DNA of 64,000 nt from Nitrosopumilus piranensis. GTDB taxonomy: Archaea > Thermoproteota > Nitrososphaeria > Nitrososphaerales > Nitrosopumilaceae. Below are positions 8,260-17,541 of this stretch, piece by piece (the first letter of the stretch is position 1; each line of letters begins with the position of its first letter). Where the stretch lies: the NCBI RefSeq assembly GCF_000875775.1, contig NZ_CP010868.1, positions 1,189,707-1,253,706 of the forward strand, read 5' to 3'. The notes beneath the pieces are model-generated. The model was not told where the DNA came from. It made no database searches and saw only the letters and a list, made by a program, of their open reading frames with translations. The position numbers and the translations under genes are program-made.

Positions 8260-9573
8260 ATGCAATTATTTGCAAATACGCAGGTAATGAGAAATAATAT
8301 TTTAGATTTATTGATAGAGAATAGACTAGAAGACGATTGCTATGTAGAAATGCTAGATTACACTATTGACTTGTTTGAAAGTAGGGGTCTTGGTAGAGAT
8401 TATTATGGATATCATAATATCAATCATGAATTAGAAGTAACATATTTTTCATTATTAGCTGCAAAACAAGAAAAAATAAAATTCACACATGAGGACATAA
8501 AATATCTATATGTTGCAGCATTGTTTCATGATTTTGATCCAGAAAAAAGTGTCGACAAACCTCATGAAGAAAGTGTTTTAAAATTTATTGCAACTGACAA
8601 AAAACTTGGTCAATTAATTAAAACTGCAAAAATTGATTTAGAAATAATCAAAGTGTTAATCTTAAGAACAACATATCCTTGGGCAGGTCAACTTAAAAAA
8701 AATGCTGAAGAGCAAATCAAGCAATGTTTTCAAAATTCAGAATTGACTAGAAACAACATCGAATATCAACAACACATCATGAATATGGGATGGTATCTCA
8801 CAGTAGTTGACAGAGTTAGTGGATACGCATTAGGCGATTTTTCCAAGGCTATGGAAATGGCAAAAATGAATGCACATGCACTAGCATGGAGACCATCATT
8901 AATTGTTAGAAGCGCAGTAGCATATTTCGAAGAGCTGTTAAACAAAGAAACAGAGATGGTAAAGCCTGTTCTCAAAATACTTTCAAATGAAATGAGAAAG
9001 AATTTTTTTGACACAGTTTTATCATTTATGAGAATCAGACAACAAGAAATTACCATTCAAGCTGATTGTGCATATAGAAATCTTAGATTAGTGCCAACTA
9101 TCGAATGCATGTCTACTAGAAATGATCCAAATTTTATCAATTCGTTACATGACATATTATTAGAACTGCCTAGACCTTTACAATTCACAGACAAATTTGA
9201 AGAGTCAATAAAAGATCCAGACACCATTATCACCACACTAAGATTAAATGGAAAAAAAGGAGAAATTGTAGGATATGCCAAGGGTGGCGCTCTTGAAAAT
9301 TATAATCTAAGAGAAGAAATTAGAGATGAAAACTATGGTCTAGGAAATACAGTATTTTTGGAACCAATCGCAGTAAAGATGGGGTATTGGGGATTAAAAG
9401 GAGGCAGTGAGATGCGCCACATGTTTGTAATGCAGGCTCACTCAAAAAAATTCAAGTATCTTACAAGTTTTGCACTTAGAGATGTGATTCAGGCAAGAAT
9501 TGAAAAAGAGCAAGCAGAGTTTGTAGCACAGTTTGATCCTGAACGATGGGATTATTATCGAATCAAGATTTAG
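8260..9573 (+). CDS. HD-domain protein with unassigned C-terminal half
   Basis: The N-terminal part carries an HD metal-dependent phosphohydrolase signature: H52 and H56 (GYHNINHE), the H90-D91 pair (ALFHDFD) and a further H102, the order seen in HD nucleotidases and phosphodiesterases. From about residue 320 a separate alpha/beta domain follows (GEIVGYAKGGALE, then a long acidic loop, VFLEPIAVKMGYWG and MRHMFVMQAH), which somewhat resembles a GNAT acyltransferase core but lacks a clear acetyl-CoA loop. The 437-residue length indicates a two-domain enzyme; substrate unknown. The flavoprotein gene follows 9 bases later, probably in one transcript. Confidence 0.7.
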   Translation: MQLFANTQVMRNNILDLLIENRLEDDCYVEMLDYTIDLFESRGLGRDYYGYHNINHELEVTYFSLLAAKQEKIKFTHEDIKYLYVAALFHDFDPEKSVDKPHEESVLKFIATDKKLGQLIKTAKIDLEIIKVLILRTTYPWAGQLKKNAEEQIKQCFQNSELTRNNIEYQQHIMNMGWYLTVVDRVSGYALGDFSKAMEMAKMNAHALAWRPSLIVRSAVAYFEELLNKETEMVKPVLKILSNEMRKNFFDTVLSFMRIRQQEITIQADCAYRNLRLVPTIECMSTRNDPNFINSLHDILLELPRPLQFTDKFEESIKDPDTIITTLRLNGKKGEIVGYAKGGALENYNLREEIRDENYGLGNTVFLEPIAVKMGYWGLKGGSEMRHMFVMQAHSKKFKYLTSFALRDVIQARIEKEQAEFVAQFDPERWDYYRIKI

Positions 9574-9582
9574 ATTCATCAA

Positions 9583-11028
9583 ATGAATTCTTTGAAAACA
9601 GTATTATCAAAAGCAATTCAAGGTCAAATACATTCAGAAAAAGAGTTTCAAAAATTTTACTCAGTAGATGCAAGTTCATATCAAATCATTCCAAAAATGA
9701 TAGTTATTCCAAAAAATGAAAAAGACATCATCAATACAATTAAGATAGCAAAAAAATTTAAAACAACAGTAACTGTGCGTGGTGCAGGCACGGGGTTAGT
9801 TGGTAGTGCACTAAATAATGGAATTATTTTAGATATGAAAAATTTTGATTCAATAAAAATATTCAAAAATCATGCAACTGTAGGTCCAGGAACAATCAAA
9901 GGTAAATTAGATAAAAAATTAGAGGAAAAGAAAAAAATTTTTCCACCAAATCCATCGATTGGTTCCTTTTGTTCTGTAGGAGGAATGCTTGGAAATAATT
10001 CAAGTGGAAGTAGAAGTCTAAAGTATGGAAGTGTAATTGACAATGTAATTGAGATAACAGTAATCGATGGTAACGGTAAAAAAATTATTCTACCAAAAGA
10101 TAAAAAAATTTCAAATAAAATTCAAAGTAAAATTAGTGTAGATGAGAAACAGTTTCCAAATGTTTCAAAAAATTCTTCAGGATATAGAATTGATAAAATA
10201 AAATCAGGAAAAGATACTCATAAAATTATTATTGGTTCAGAGGGAACATTAGGAATTATAACATCAGCAAAACTCAAAATTAAAGACATACCAAAAAAAA
10301 GAATTCTTTTCGTAATAGAATATAGTTCAGTTAAAAATGCAATAAATGATTGTATCAAAATAAACAATACAAATCCTTCTGCAATTGAGTTTGTAGATCA
10401 TACCACATTAAAACAAATAAATTATATTTTTCAAAAAAATACAGAATGTTTACTTTTTGTAGAATATGATGAAAAGATTACTCTAAACGAGAGAAAAATA
10501 AAGTCAATTATTTCAGGAAATATTGTAAAAAAACTAACAAAAAAACAAGATATTCATCAATGGTGGAAATATAGAGATTCATCATTATTTTATAGCCTCA
10601 AAAGCATAAAGAAAGAAAATAGAATTCCCCACATAATTGAGGATGCAGCAGTACCAATAGAAAAATTGCCAAAATTATTTTTGATTTTAAAGAAAATTAA
10701 CAAAAAATTTCAGACAAAATCAGTCATATACGGACATATAGGAAACGGCAATCTACATGTTAGACTAATTTCAAAGAGAAGAAAAATGTCAACAATTAAA
10801 AAAATTGCAATGGAGTATTTTGATGAAATAATCAAGATTGGCGGAACAATTACTGCAGAACATGGAGATGGTTTAGCACGTTCAGAATTTATCAAAAAAC
10901 AATATGGGAAAACAAACTATGAAACATTTAAAGAAATTAAGAAATTATTTGATCCAAAAATGATATTAAATCCAGGAAAAATAATGACTAAAAAAAGTAC
11001 AGTAATTAGAAATTTTGAGAAAATCTAA
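9583..11028 (+). CDS. GlcD-type FAD-linked 2-hydroxyacid dehydrogenase
   Basis: A 481-residue member of the FAD-binding oxidase/dehydrogenase family (GlcD, D-lactate dehydrogenase). The PCMH-type FAD domain is seen in VRGAGTGLVGS (65-75), GGMLGNNSSGSRSLKYGS (about 129-146) and GSEGTLGIIT (about 218-227). The C-terminal substrate domain ends with YGHIGNGNLHVRL, EHGDGLARSEF and the FDPKMILNPGK motif. It probably oxidises a D-2-hydroxy acid such as glycolate or D-lactate; substrate cannot be fixed from sequence. No GlcE/GlcF partner is adjacent. Unusually Lys-rich, in line with AT-rich coding. Confidence 0.85.
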   Translation: MNSLKTVLSKAIQGQIHSEKEFQKFYSVDASSYQIIPKMIVIPKNEKDIINTIKIAKKFKTTVTVRGAGTGLVGSALNNGIILDMKNFDSIKIFKNHATVGPGTIKGKLDKKLEEKKKIFPPNPSIGSFCSVGGMLGNNSSGSRSLKYGSVIDNVIEITVIDGNGKKIILPKDKKISNKIQSKISVDEKQFPNVSKNSSGYRIDKIKSGKDTHKIIIGSEGTLGIITSAKLKIKDIPKKRILFVIEYSSVKNAINDCIKINNTNPSAIEFVDHTTLKQINYIFQKNTECLLFVEYDEKITLNERKIKSIISGNIVKKLTKKQDIHQWWKYRDSSLFYSLKSIKKENRIPHIIEDAAVPIEKLPKLFLILKKINKKFQTKSVIYGHIGNGNLHVRLISKRRKMSTIKKIAMEYFDEIIKIGGTITAEHGDGLARSEFIKKQYGKTNYETFKEIKKLFDPKMILNPGKIMTKKSTVIRNFEKI

Positions 11029-11341
11029 TTTTGAATTCGATATCAAACTAATTGTTTAAAATATTTTAAAAGAGATCAGATAAAGAATTTAAAACTAATT
11101 TTAATTATTTAAAATTAAAAAATAATTTTTGTGAACTCAAAATAAAGTTATAATACAAAAAATGAAAATGAAAAATATCTAATATTTAAAAAATATGCAG
11201 AACTTGTTGCTAAATTTACCCAAATTACATCCATTACGAAAAAAATGAATCCAGAATGTAATAATTAAGATCGGAGATTTGCCTCTTAGTGAAAAAAATT
11301 CAACAAGTTCTTGCTAATAGAACCTTGAGCCTAGTGAGGGT
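11029..11341. other. AT-rich intergenic region, no gene seen
   Basis: About 310 bases, extremely AT-rich with repeated TTTAAAA/TTAATT runs and no frame longer than a few dozen codons on either strand. It holds the terminator of the flavoprotein gene and the promoter of the small zinc-ribbon gene at 11342, but no clear hairpin. A GAGGG stretch ends one base before that ATG, closer than a working Shine-Dalgarno site should be. Confidence 0.5.
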
Positions 11342-11485
11342 ATGACAATAGGATATTGCGTAAAATGCCGAGACAAACGAGAAATCGGTGGCGCTAAACC
11401 ATACACAATGAAAAATGGTAAACCTGCAATCAAAGGCACATGCCCAACATGCAGTACTGCCATTTTTAGAATCGGTAGAGGATAG
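11342..11485 (+). CDS. DUF5679-type zinc-ribbon microprotein
   Basis: A 47-residue protein with two CxxC knuckles, YCVKCR at residues 5-10 and TCPTC at 33-37. The arrangement (CxxC, an REI segment, a NGKPAIKG turn, CPTC and a terminal FRIG) matches the DUF5679 family of archaeal and bacterial tiny zinc ribbons. Function is unknown; ribosome- or RNA-associated roles are only a guess. Confidence 0.8.
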   Translation: MTIGYCVKCRDKREIGGAKPYTMKNGKPAIKGTCPTCSTAIFRIGRG

Positions 11486-11502
11486 ATTTCTTATATAGAA
11501 AT

Positions 11503-11754
11503 TTAGTACTGCCATTCATCAGTAAGGCCATTCCATAGCGAACGCATTGGGGATGGATCTTTTTCTATTTCTTCAGTAATTCTATTTTTTAATACAAAAA
11601 AGAAGTTTTCTAGTGCATCAATTCCACCATCAGCATATAGTTCGTGGCCTATCTCAGTAATTCTCTTATGTTTTTCAGGGATTTCAGAAGAATTTGGATT
11701 TTGTAGACAAAATGTCATCAGATCAATTAGTTCTTCTTCAAGCATAAAGTCCAT
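11503..11754 (-). CDS. Small acidic helical protein, unknown
   Basis: An 83-residue acidic, mostly helical protein (MDFMLEEELIDLM at the start, SLWNGLTDEWQY at the end). Its C-terminal Trp-containing tail is distinctive. No domain is recognised. It sits 58 bases downstream of the 129-residue gene at 11813-12202 on the same strand. Confidence 0.55.
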   Translation of the reverse strand: MDFMLEEELIDLMTFCLQNPNSSEIPEKHKRITEIGHELYADGGIDALENFFFVLKNRITEEIEKDPSPMRSLWNGLTDEWQY

Positions 11755-11812
11755 TACACAATTACCAAAATTCTAATCAAATTTAGGTTTTGGTAAAAAA
11801 GAATTAAAGAGA

Positions 11813-12202
11813 TTACTTTAGGCGTTTGTAAATCTCTTTGAATTCAAGTGAAATGTTGTATGACATGTTAAGAAGATGTGCAAGTTGATTCATAGATGTT
11901 TTGTCATGACCTAGTTGTCTCAAAATAGTTAATGCCTTTTGTGGAGAACTTGACAATAACGGGTTTTGCCCCGACCAAGTCTTAAATGCCTCCTCCACAT
12001 CCAAACTGAAATTTAAAACAAATTCTTTCCAGTTTGGCATTTTTTTTAGTGCTTTTTCTGTTAACAAAACTTGAGATAGTTCTCGAAATTCATTTTTTCT
12101 GTCTACATACAACATGTCTAATGCTTGCTGAATTTTTTCTTCCCTATATTCAGGGGTGTTTAACATATACATTCCAGATTTACTCATAACATCATTATTC
12201 AT
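11813..12202 (-). CDS. Conserved helical protein, paralogue of 52026-52400
   Basis: A 129-residue all-helical protein. It shares the signature blocks MYMLN.PEY, WKEFVLNF, FKTWSGQ, SPQKALTILRQ and NISYNIS-type segments with the protein at 52026-52400; by eye roughly two thirds of about 119 aligned residues are identical. No known family is recognised. Two copies in 64 kb suggest a lineage-specific family. Confidence 0.65.
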   Translation of the reverse strand: MNNDVMSKSGMYMLNTPEYREEKIQQALDMLYVDRKNEFRELSQVLLTEKALKKMPNWKEFVLNFSLDVEEAFKTWSGQNPLLSSSPQKALTILRQLGHDKTSMNQLAHLLNMSYNISLEFKEIYKRLK

Positions 12203-12303
12203 GTTATTAGTGATAAACAGTATAGTTGATTCTCTGAAAATTTGTTAGCGTTTTTTAATTAAATTAAACAAATATGAGGAATTGAAAAAGAAAAGAGTGG
12301 ATC

Positions 12304-13581
12304 TTATTGGAATGGGTCAATAAATGGACAGTTAACTATATGGTCACTATCCATTGGACGTGCAATACCAATATCGATCAAGCCAGCCTCTTTGTATGCA
12401 TTCAAATCATCAATGGTTTCTAGCAATTGAGCATTTTCTGGATTTGTCCAGTCAGTCATGAAAATTCTCCACATGGGGGAATAGTTTGCATCACCAGGAG
12501 CTCCAGCAGCAATTCCTGCTTGAAATCCCAATGGGCCAGAACCAGTCAATCCATTTTTGAATTGAAATAGATCAACTGCAGCTGAATTTGCAATCAAACT
12601 TGCAGATGTTGGTGAACTTACAACACCCATCATTCCAGCAGGGCCACTTGGAGTAGCATCTGTTACAATGTAATAGATTGTTCTACCATCAGGACCCCAT
12701 CCACGATGAGCTATGAAAGTTACAGTCATCTCTTCTGTATCGATATCAAGAACTTGTCCACCACCATAGGGTGTTTCATCAGTCAAAGTTTTGTCTTCTT
12801 TGACCATCATTTGACCATCAGGCCAAACAATTTGTGGCATGTTCAAAACCACATCAACAGTAGTTAATGTGACTTCACCATTGTCTGCAGCTTCCATCAC
12901 CATTGCATCAGAATTCAAAACTCTTGGTGTAACACCTTCATTCCATGTTACATGTACATGTGAAGTTAATGCACTATACACATCTGGTTGTGCAGGAGTA
13001 CTAGTAAAAACTTCTCCTTGGAAACCATGTACACCATTACCTTCTATTCCATTTGTAAACATGTAGGTTTTTGAAAGTGCCTTATCAGGAGCATTCTTTA
13101 ACAATGGAGCAAGCTCTACTTTCCAACCTTGATTTTTTGTTATCAAGTCTGCATGAGTTGGATCACTTGAATCTGTGATGATGTAATAAACATCTCCACC
13201 ATCATAGAATCCTTGATGCATAGGAATAGTTGCAGGAACATTTGCTCTTGACAATCTAAGTACAGATCCCAAATCAGCCTCTGTTATCTTTTCCATCATA
13301 GTTTCTTTTTCCATCATGGTTTTTTCCTTCATTTTTTCAGAAGGTTCAGAAACTGGAGCTACAGGCTTGGATTTTCCTTGTTCTGCCATCCATGCGGCTT
13401 TTCCACCAGAAATTTCAGAACATAGTTGCAATCCACAAACATTTGTGCTAGAACCATATTTTGAAGAACTAACACCTTTGCTTTTTAGGGCTTCAGCATC
13501 TGTGAAAGAACCGGTGGTAATTCCAACTGTAAACAAAGGGAGTATTGCAAGTAATGCAATGTATCTTAGACTCTTGTTCAT
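12304..13581 (-). CDS. Secreted protein with a duplicated domain (DUF7482-like)
   Basis: A 425-residue exported protein. Residues 1-31 form a Sec signal (basic NKSLR, a hydrophobic core, then A-rich cleavage region). A low-complexity Met/Glu/Lys segment (KEKTMMEKETMMEK) at about 85-100 links to two related domains: the first has YYIITDSSD, NGIEGNGVHGFQG and HVHVTWNEG; the second has YYIVTDAT, NGLTGSGPLGFQAG and IFMTDWTNP. The matching blocks show an internal duplication, although the His of the first copy are not kept in the second. Such proteins are typical of ammonia-oxidising archaea. The DUF label is from memory and tentative. It lies just upstream of superoxide dismutase's 3' end, on the same strand. 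Confidence 0.7.
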   Translation of the reverse strand: MNKSLRYIALLAILPLFTVGITTGSFTDAEALKSKGVSSSKYGSSTNVCGLQLCSEISGGKAAWMAEQGKSKPVAPVSEPSEKMKEKTMMEKETMMEKITEADLGSVLRLSRANVPATIPMHQGFYDGGDVYYIITDSSDPTHADLITKNQGWKVELAPLLKNAPDKALSKTYMFTNGIEGNGVHGFQGEVFTSTPAQPDVYSALTSHVHVTWNEGVTPRVLNSDAMVMEAADNGEVTLTTVDVVLNMPQIVWPDGQMMVKEDKTLTDETPYGGGQVLDIDTEEMTVTFIAHRGWGPDGRTIYYIVTDATPSGPAGMMGVVSSPTSASLIANSAAVDLFQFKNGLTGSGPLGFQAGIAAGAPGDANYSPMWRIFMTDWTNPENAQLLETIDDLNAYKEAGLIDIGIARPMDSDHIVNCPFIDPFQ

Positions 13582-13630
13582 TAAGGAGAAAAACCCAATT
13601 TTCTTTAAAAGAATTTATCCAAATCAGCAC

Positions 13631-14254
13631 TTATTCTGAAAGTTCTGAGAATCTATTTTCCACATAATCCCAATTTACAACATTCCACCATTCTTTAACA
13701 TAGTCAGATCTTTTGTTTTGATATTTCAGATAGTAAGCATGCTCCCATAAATCTAATCCCAGTAAAGGTATTTTTTGCAAAGTCCAAGGACTCGTTTGGT
13801 TTTCAGTGGAAATTATTTCTATTTTATTATATGTAGAATTAAAAACTAGCCAACACCAACCACTGCCCTGAATTTCAATAGCAGTATTTGAAAAAATTTT
13901 TTTGAAATTATCAAAGCTGTCATAGTAAACATCTATTGCGTCTTCCATCTTTCCTCCGGGCGAACCATCACCATTTGGAGTCATTGTTTCCCAAAACAAT
14001 CTATGATTTTCAAAGCCACCTCCAAAAAAGTTAATTTTATTTCTTCCAGATTCAGGAATCAGGTTTAGATCAGATAGAACAGATGTTATGTATTGGGGAT
14101 GAGATGCACTACCAATTTCTTCTAGAGAGATATTCAAGCCATCAACATATGATTGATGATGTTTCTGATGATGAATCTTCATCGTTTGAGCGTCAATGTA
14201 TGGTTCTAATTCATCATAATCATAAGGTAAGCGTGGCAGTTCATATCTAACCAT
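13631..14254 (-). CDS. sod: Fe/Mn superoxide dismutase
   Basis: Superoxide dismutase turns superoxide, a by-product of aerobic ammonia oxidation, into oxygen and hydrogen peroxide. The 207-residue protein has the four metal ligands in place: H28 in KIHHQKHHQ, the His of the NHRLFW-type segment, and the Asp and His of LDLWEHAYY. It keeps the GSGWCWL segment and the terminal VVNWDYV. The ATG at 14254 is chosen over an in-frame codon at 14278 because VRYELPRLPYDYDELEP is the family N-terminus. Whether Fe or Mn is used cannot be decided. No signal peptide, so cytoplasmic. Confidence 0.93.
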   Translation of the reverse strand: MVRYELPRLPYDYDELEPYIDAQTMKIHHQKHHQSYVDGLNISLEEIGSASHPQYITSVLSDLNLIPESGRNKINFFGGGFENHRLFWETMTPNGDGSPGGKMEDAIDVYYDSFDNFKKIFSNTAIEIQGSGWCWLVFNSTYNKIEIISTENQTSPWTLQKIPLLGLDLWEHAYYLKYQNKRSDYVKEWWNVVNWDYVENRFSELSE

Positions 14255-14331
14255 AAAAGAAATTAGAAATATCCACATATAATCTTCAAGAAAAAATCAG
14301 GTTTTTATTTAAAATTAAATTCTAAAATATA

Positions 14332-14895
14332 TTGGTTCATCCAGTAATTACACAAATTTTTTCAAAAGAGAAGAATGCAGAAATATTTTTTTCATGGATT
14401 TCTAAGAAAATAAACAATGCTAATGCATTACAAGAATTCTTTGAATGGCATTTACAAGTAATCTCAGAAGTAGTAAAAGAAATCGAAAATACAAAAAAAG
14501 TAAATTTTGAAGATAAACCAGAGTCTGAGGTATGGGCAAAGAATTTTTTAGAAAATTATGATGAAAAAATTAGAAACATGAGAAAGAAAAGCAACCAAAT
14601 ATTTGAGAGGTTTCATGAATTAAAAAAAGAGTTCAATAATACAATTCCAAAAGAACACGAATATTATAAAAAATCAAATGAGATAATGCAAGTATTTCTC
14701 AATAATCAAGAATTGTTAGTTGGAAAAATCATTTTTTCATACAGAGAAACATGGTTTTTAGCAAATCAAATTATCGATTCAAATTTTAAATTAGGTTCAA
14801 TCAAAAACTATCAAAATTGGGTTGAAGCAAACTTTTCAAATTTAAAAAAAGTTAAACAAGCACTAGAATACATTGAAAACGAAATTTCAAAGTAG
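14332..14895 (+). CDS. Helical protein of unknown function
   Basis: A 187-residue Lys/Glu/Asn-rich protein predicted to be almost entirely helical, with long amphipathic stretches (EFFEWHLQVISEVVKEIE, KKSNQIFERFHELKKEF). The TTG start at 14332 is preceded by a TTTATTTAAAA box at about 14302-14312. It reads divergently from superoxide dismutase and is followed by a winged-helix gene 34 bases later. No known family. Confidence 0.6.
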   Translation: MVHPVITQIFSKEKNAEIFFSWISKKINNANALQEFFEWHLQVISEVVKEIENTKKVNFEDKPESEVWAKNFLENYDEKIRNMRKKSNQIFERFHELKKEFNNTIPKEHEYYKKSNEIMQVFLNNQELLVGKIIFSYRETWFLANQIIDSNFKLGSIKNYQNWVEANFSNLKKVKQALEYIENEISK

Positions 14896-14929
14896 AAAAG
14901 ATGATAAGAGTTGAAAGAAGTAAAAAAAT

Positions 14930-15544
14930 ATGAGAAAGTTAGGAACAATTGATTTAGAAATTTTGCATTTAGCAGTTAAAGAAAATGGTACTTTTAATGA
15001 AACAAACCTTGAAAATTCAGAATTAAAACGACTAGGGGTAGGAAAAATTTTGGATTCGTTAGGAACTTTGAAGGATAGAAAATTTCTTTCATTAAATAGT
15101 GATGGGTCATTTTCAATAACACCGGTTGCAAAAGAGATTCTATGGACTGAAAACATACCAGTTTGGGCTAGAATATTACGTCTTCTCCAAATTAAATCAT
15201 GCAACATGGACCAAATTATTGACATTCTAAGATTACCTGAAGATAAAATTTTAGAAGAAATTGAAAAGTTAAGGCAAAATCAATTGGTGTTAATGTCTCC
15301 ACAAAGACAAGATGATAAAATTGTCAAGGTGTATGAAATATTACCTGAAGGAATTGAACAAATTGATAAAACAGAAAAAGATGGTTTTGATAAAATAAAG
15401 TTTGGACAAATAGAGCCTGAATTTGAGATTCTAAGTTTAATTGACGAAGTCACAAAGGAGATTCAGGATTCACAAATAGAACCATACAAGAAAACCAGAA
15501 TTGTGGAAAAATTATCGACCCTAAAAAAGAAATTAGACATTTAG
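14930..15544 (+). CDS. Winged-helix DNA-binding protein
   Basis: A 204-residue protein with two helix-turn-helix-like units: residues 5-55 (IDLEILHLAVKENG then GVGKILDSLGTLKDRKFL) and about 78-120 (ARILRLLQI, MDQIIDILRLPEDKILEEIEKL). The C-terminal third is charged and helical. It is probably a transcription regulator or chromatin factor restricted to this lineage. It converges with the SNF2 helicase with no spacer: its last base is 15544 and the helicase's is 15545. Confidence 0.6.
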   Translation: MRKLGTIDLEILHLAVKENGTFNETNLENSELKRLGVGKILDSLGTLKDRKFLSLNSDGSFSITPVAKEILWTENIPVWARILRLLQIKSCNMDQIIDILRLPEDKILEEIEKLRQNQLVLMSPQRQDDKIVKVYEILPEGIEQIDKTEKDGFDKIKFGQIEPEFEILSLIDEVTKEIQDSQIEPYKKTRIVEKLSTLKKKLDI

Positions 15545-17269
15545 TTATTTTGAACGTATTTTATCTTGTATCTGTGCCAAAATGAGCTCGGCCTTGTCTT
15601 TATTTTCAAAGTTTTCAACACTTTCATCCATAATTTCATCAATTTCATAACTTTTGTCAACTAGAACATTTGCAACATGATCATCCAAAGTACCATTTCC
15701 AATCAGATAATATGCAAACACTGTATTTTTTTGACCAATTCTATGCAGTCTATCCTCAGCTTGTCTATGTATTGCAGGACTCCAGTCAAGCTCTGCAAAA
15801 ATAACGTATTTTGCCCTAGTCAAATTTATACCAACATTTCCCGCACGAATTCCTGCAATCATTAGTTTTGATTCGCCTTTTTGGAATTTATCTATCTGAT
15901 CTTGTCGTACAGAATCTGACTGTCCACCAATGATAGACACTGGTGAAAACTCCTGGAGGCTCTCATGTAGTAATTTATGAATTACTTTATGATGACAGAA
16001 TACAACAACACTTTCTTCAATCTCCATAATATTTTTTACAAAATTAATAACATGTGGGAGTTTGGCTAATCCTGCAATCTGTCTTTCACTTTGTATTGCA
16101 CGATGATATGAAGCAGATTTTGAGAATTCAGATTCTGCATCCTTTTGTTCGTCTTCTAGCTTTTTCCAAATCTTATCTAATTCCTCAAGATAATAATCAG
16201 TATCTGCAGCAATAACTTCCTTATAGCGAACCTTATCTTTTAGTTCCTTTAGTACGTCAGATTTTTTTCTTCTAAGCATAACATGTTTTTGTAGTTCATT
16301 TCTTAGCGATGCACGCTTATTTTCTAAAACTATTGCTTTGCCTTTTTCATTAACATAACAAAAGTATTCACAAAATTCTTTAAAACTTCCAAGAAGTCCA
16401 GGTTTTAAAATGTCAATAATGGGCCATATTTCAGAACCACGATTGTAAATAGGAGTTCCGGAAAGACCAATTCTGTATGATACGGACGACAAAGCTGCTA
16501 GTTTTTTTATTGATTTGTATTTCTGGGTTGTTTTAGATCTCAAGTTATGTACTTCATCACAAACAACAGTTTTGATTCCAATTTTTGCTAAATCATCATA
16601 TCGCTTGAAAAGCAATTCATAATTAATTACATAAATATCAGTTTTAGGAAGTTCTTTTCGTTTTCCAGTACGAATCAAAGTAACACTAGGAGAATCAGAT
16701 TCTAATATTCGTCCATTTCTACTTTTTTTCTTGAGGAATTTTTCAATCTCTCTTTCCCAATTGTTTAATGTAACTAATGGTGCAACAACTAAAACAGGAA
16801 ATGTTTGTTTTTCTGTAGCAACATAAGACAGAGTCTGCACCGTTTTACCAAGGCCCATTTCATCAGCTAAAAGTGCATTACCAGAAGATTTTATTAAAAA
16901 GTCTAATCCCTCTTTTTGAAAATTGAGTAATTTTCCTCTAAATTGGTCACCAGCTTTTGCTCTCTTTAACTTATGCTTAATTGGCGGTAAAGTCGGTTTG
17001 GGAGCATAAGTTTTTACAATTTTTCTCTGCCAAGTGGTTTTCGATAGAATCTCAAGGGGGTATCTATCAAGGATCAGTTTGATCTGTTTGACGTTTTCAG
17101 TACTATCAGGAATTATAACTTCATTGACATTTTCACCATACCATGCCTCAGGCACCAATCTTGAAATCATGCTTACAGCACGCTCACCAGTTATCTTCCA
17201 GCACCAGATTTTGGAGTATTTGTCAAGGACATACTCAAGTGTTCCAATGTTTTCCATGGATGTTTCCAT
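15545..17269 (-). CDS. SNF2-family ATPase/helicase
   Basis: A 574-residue SWI2/SNF2 DNA translocase. Motif I is DEMGLGKT (136-143), motif II is DEVH near 240, motif III is GLSGTP near 268, and the C-terminal RecA lobe has SIIGGQ, GIRAGNVGINLTRA (motif V) and HRQAEDRLHRIGQKN (motif VI). No bromo-, chromo- or nuclease domain is attached; the first 110 residues are an HARP-like or unassigned N-terminal region. Archaeal members remodel protein-DNA complexes or act in repair and fork restart. A second start four codons in is possible. Confidence 0.9.
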   Translation of the reverse strand: METSMENIGTLEYVLDKYSKIWCWKITGERAVSMISRLVPEAWYGENVNEVIIPDSTENVKQIKLILDRYPLEILSKTTWQRKIVKTYAPKPTLPPIKHKLKRAKAGDQFRGKLLNFQKEGLDFLIKSSGNALLADEMGLGKTVQTLSYVATEKQTFPVLVVAPLVTLNNWEREIEKFLKKKSRNGRILESDSPSVTLIRTGKRKELPKTDIYVINYELLFKRYDDLAKIGIKTVVCDEVHNLRSKTTQKYKSIKKLAALSSVSYRIGLSGTPIYNRGSEIWPIIDILKPGLLGSFKEFCEYFCYVNEKGKAIVLENKRASLRNELQKHVMLRRKKSDVLKELKDKVRYKEVIAADTDYYLEELDKIWKKLEDEQKDAESEFSKSASYHRAIQSERQIAGLAKLPHVINFVKNIMEIEESVVVFCHHKVIHKLLHESLQEFSPVSIIGGQSDSVRQDQIDKFQKGESKLMIAGIRAGNVGINLTRAKYVIFAELDWSPAIHRQAEDRLHRIGQKNTVFAYYLIGNGTLDDHVANVLVDKSYEIDEIMDESVENFENKDKAELILAQIQDKIRSK

Positions 17270-17541
17270 AATTTGTCGATAGAATGTTTTTTTGCCTTAT
17301 GAATCTTCATGTTTTGTTCGATCATTAAAAAGAAAGTCAAAAATCGCAAAGAGTTAAAATATGATAGTGTTTTTACGTATTGGAAAAATCTATTCTTTAG
17401 TAGGCTCAAAATTAAAAACAGTTATCTTACAAATTTCATGATCAAATACAAAAATTACTGTATTAAAATTAAGAATTATAGAATTTTAAAATATTTTTTG
17501 AACTAGTATATGTTTAAAGTTCATGGAATTTTTAATCAAAC

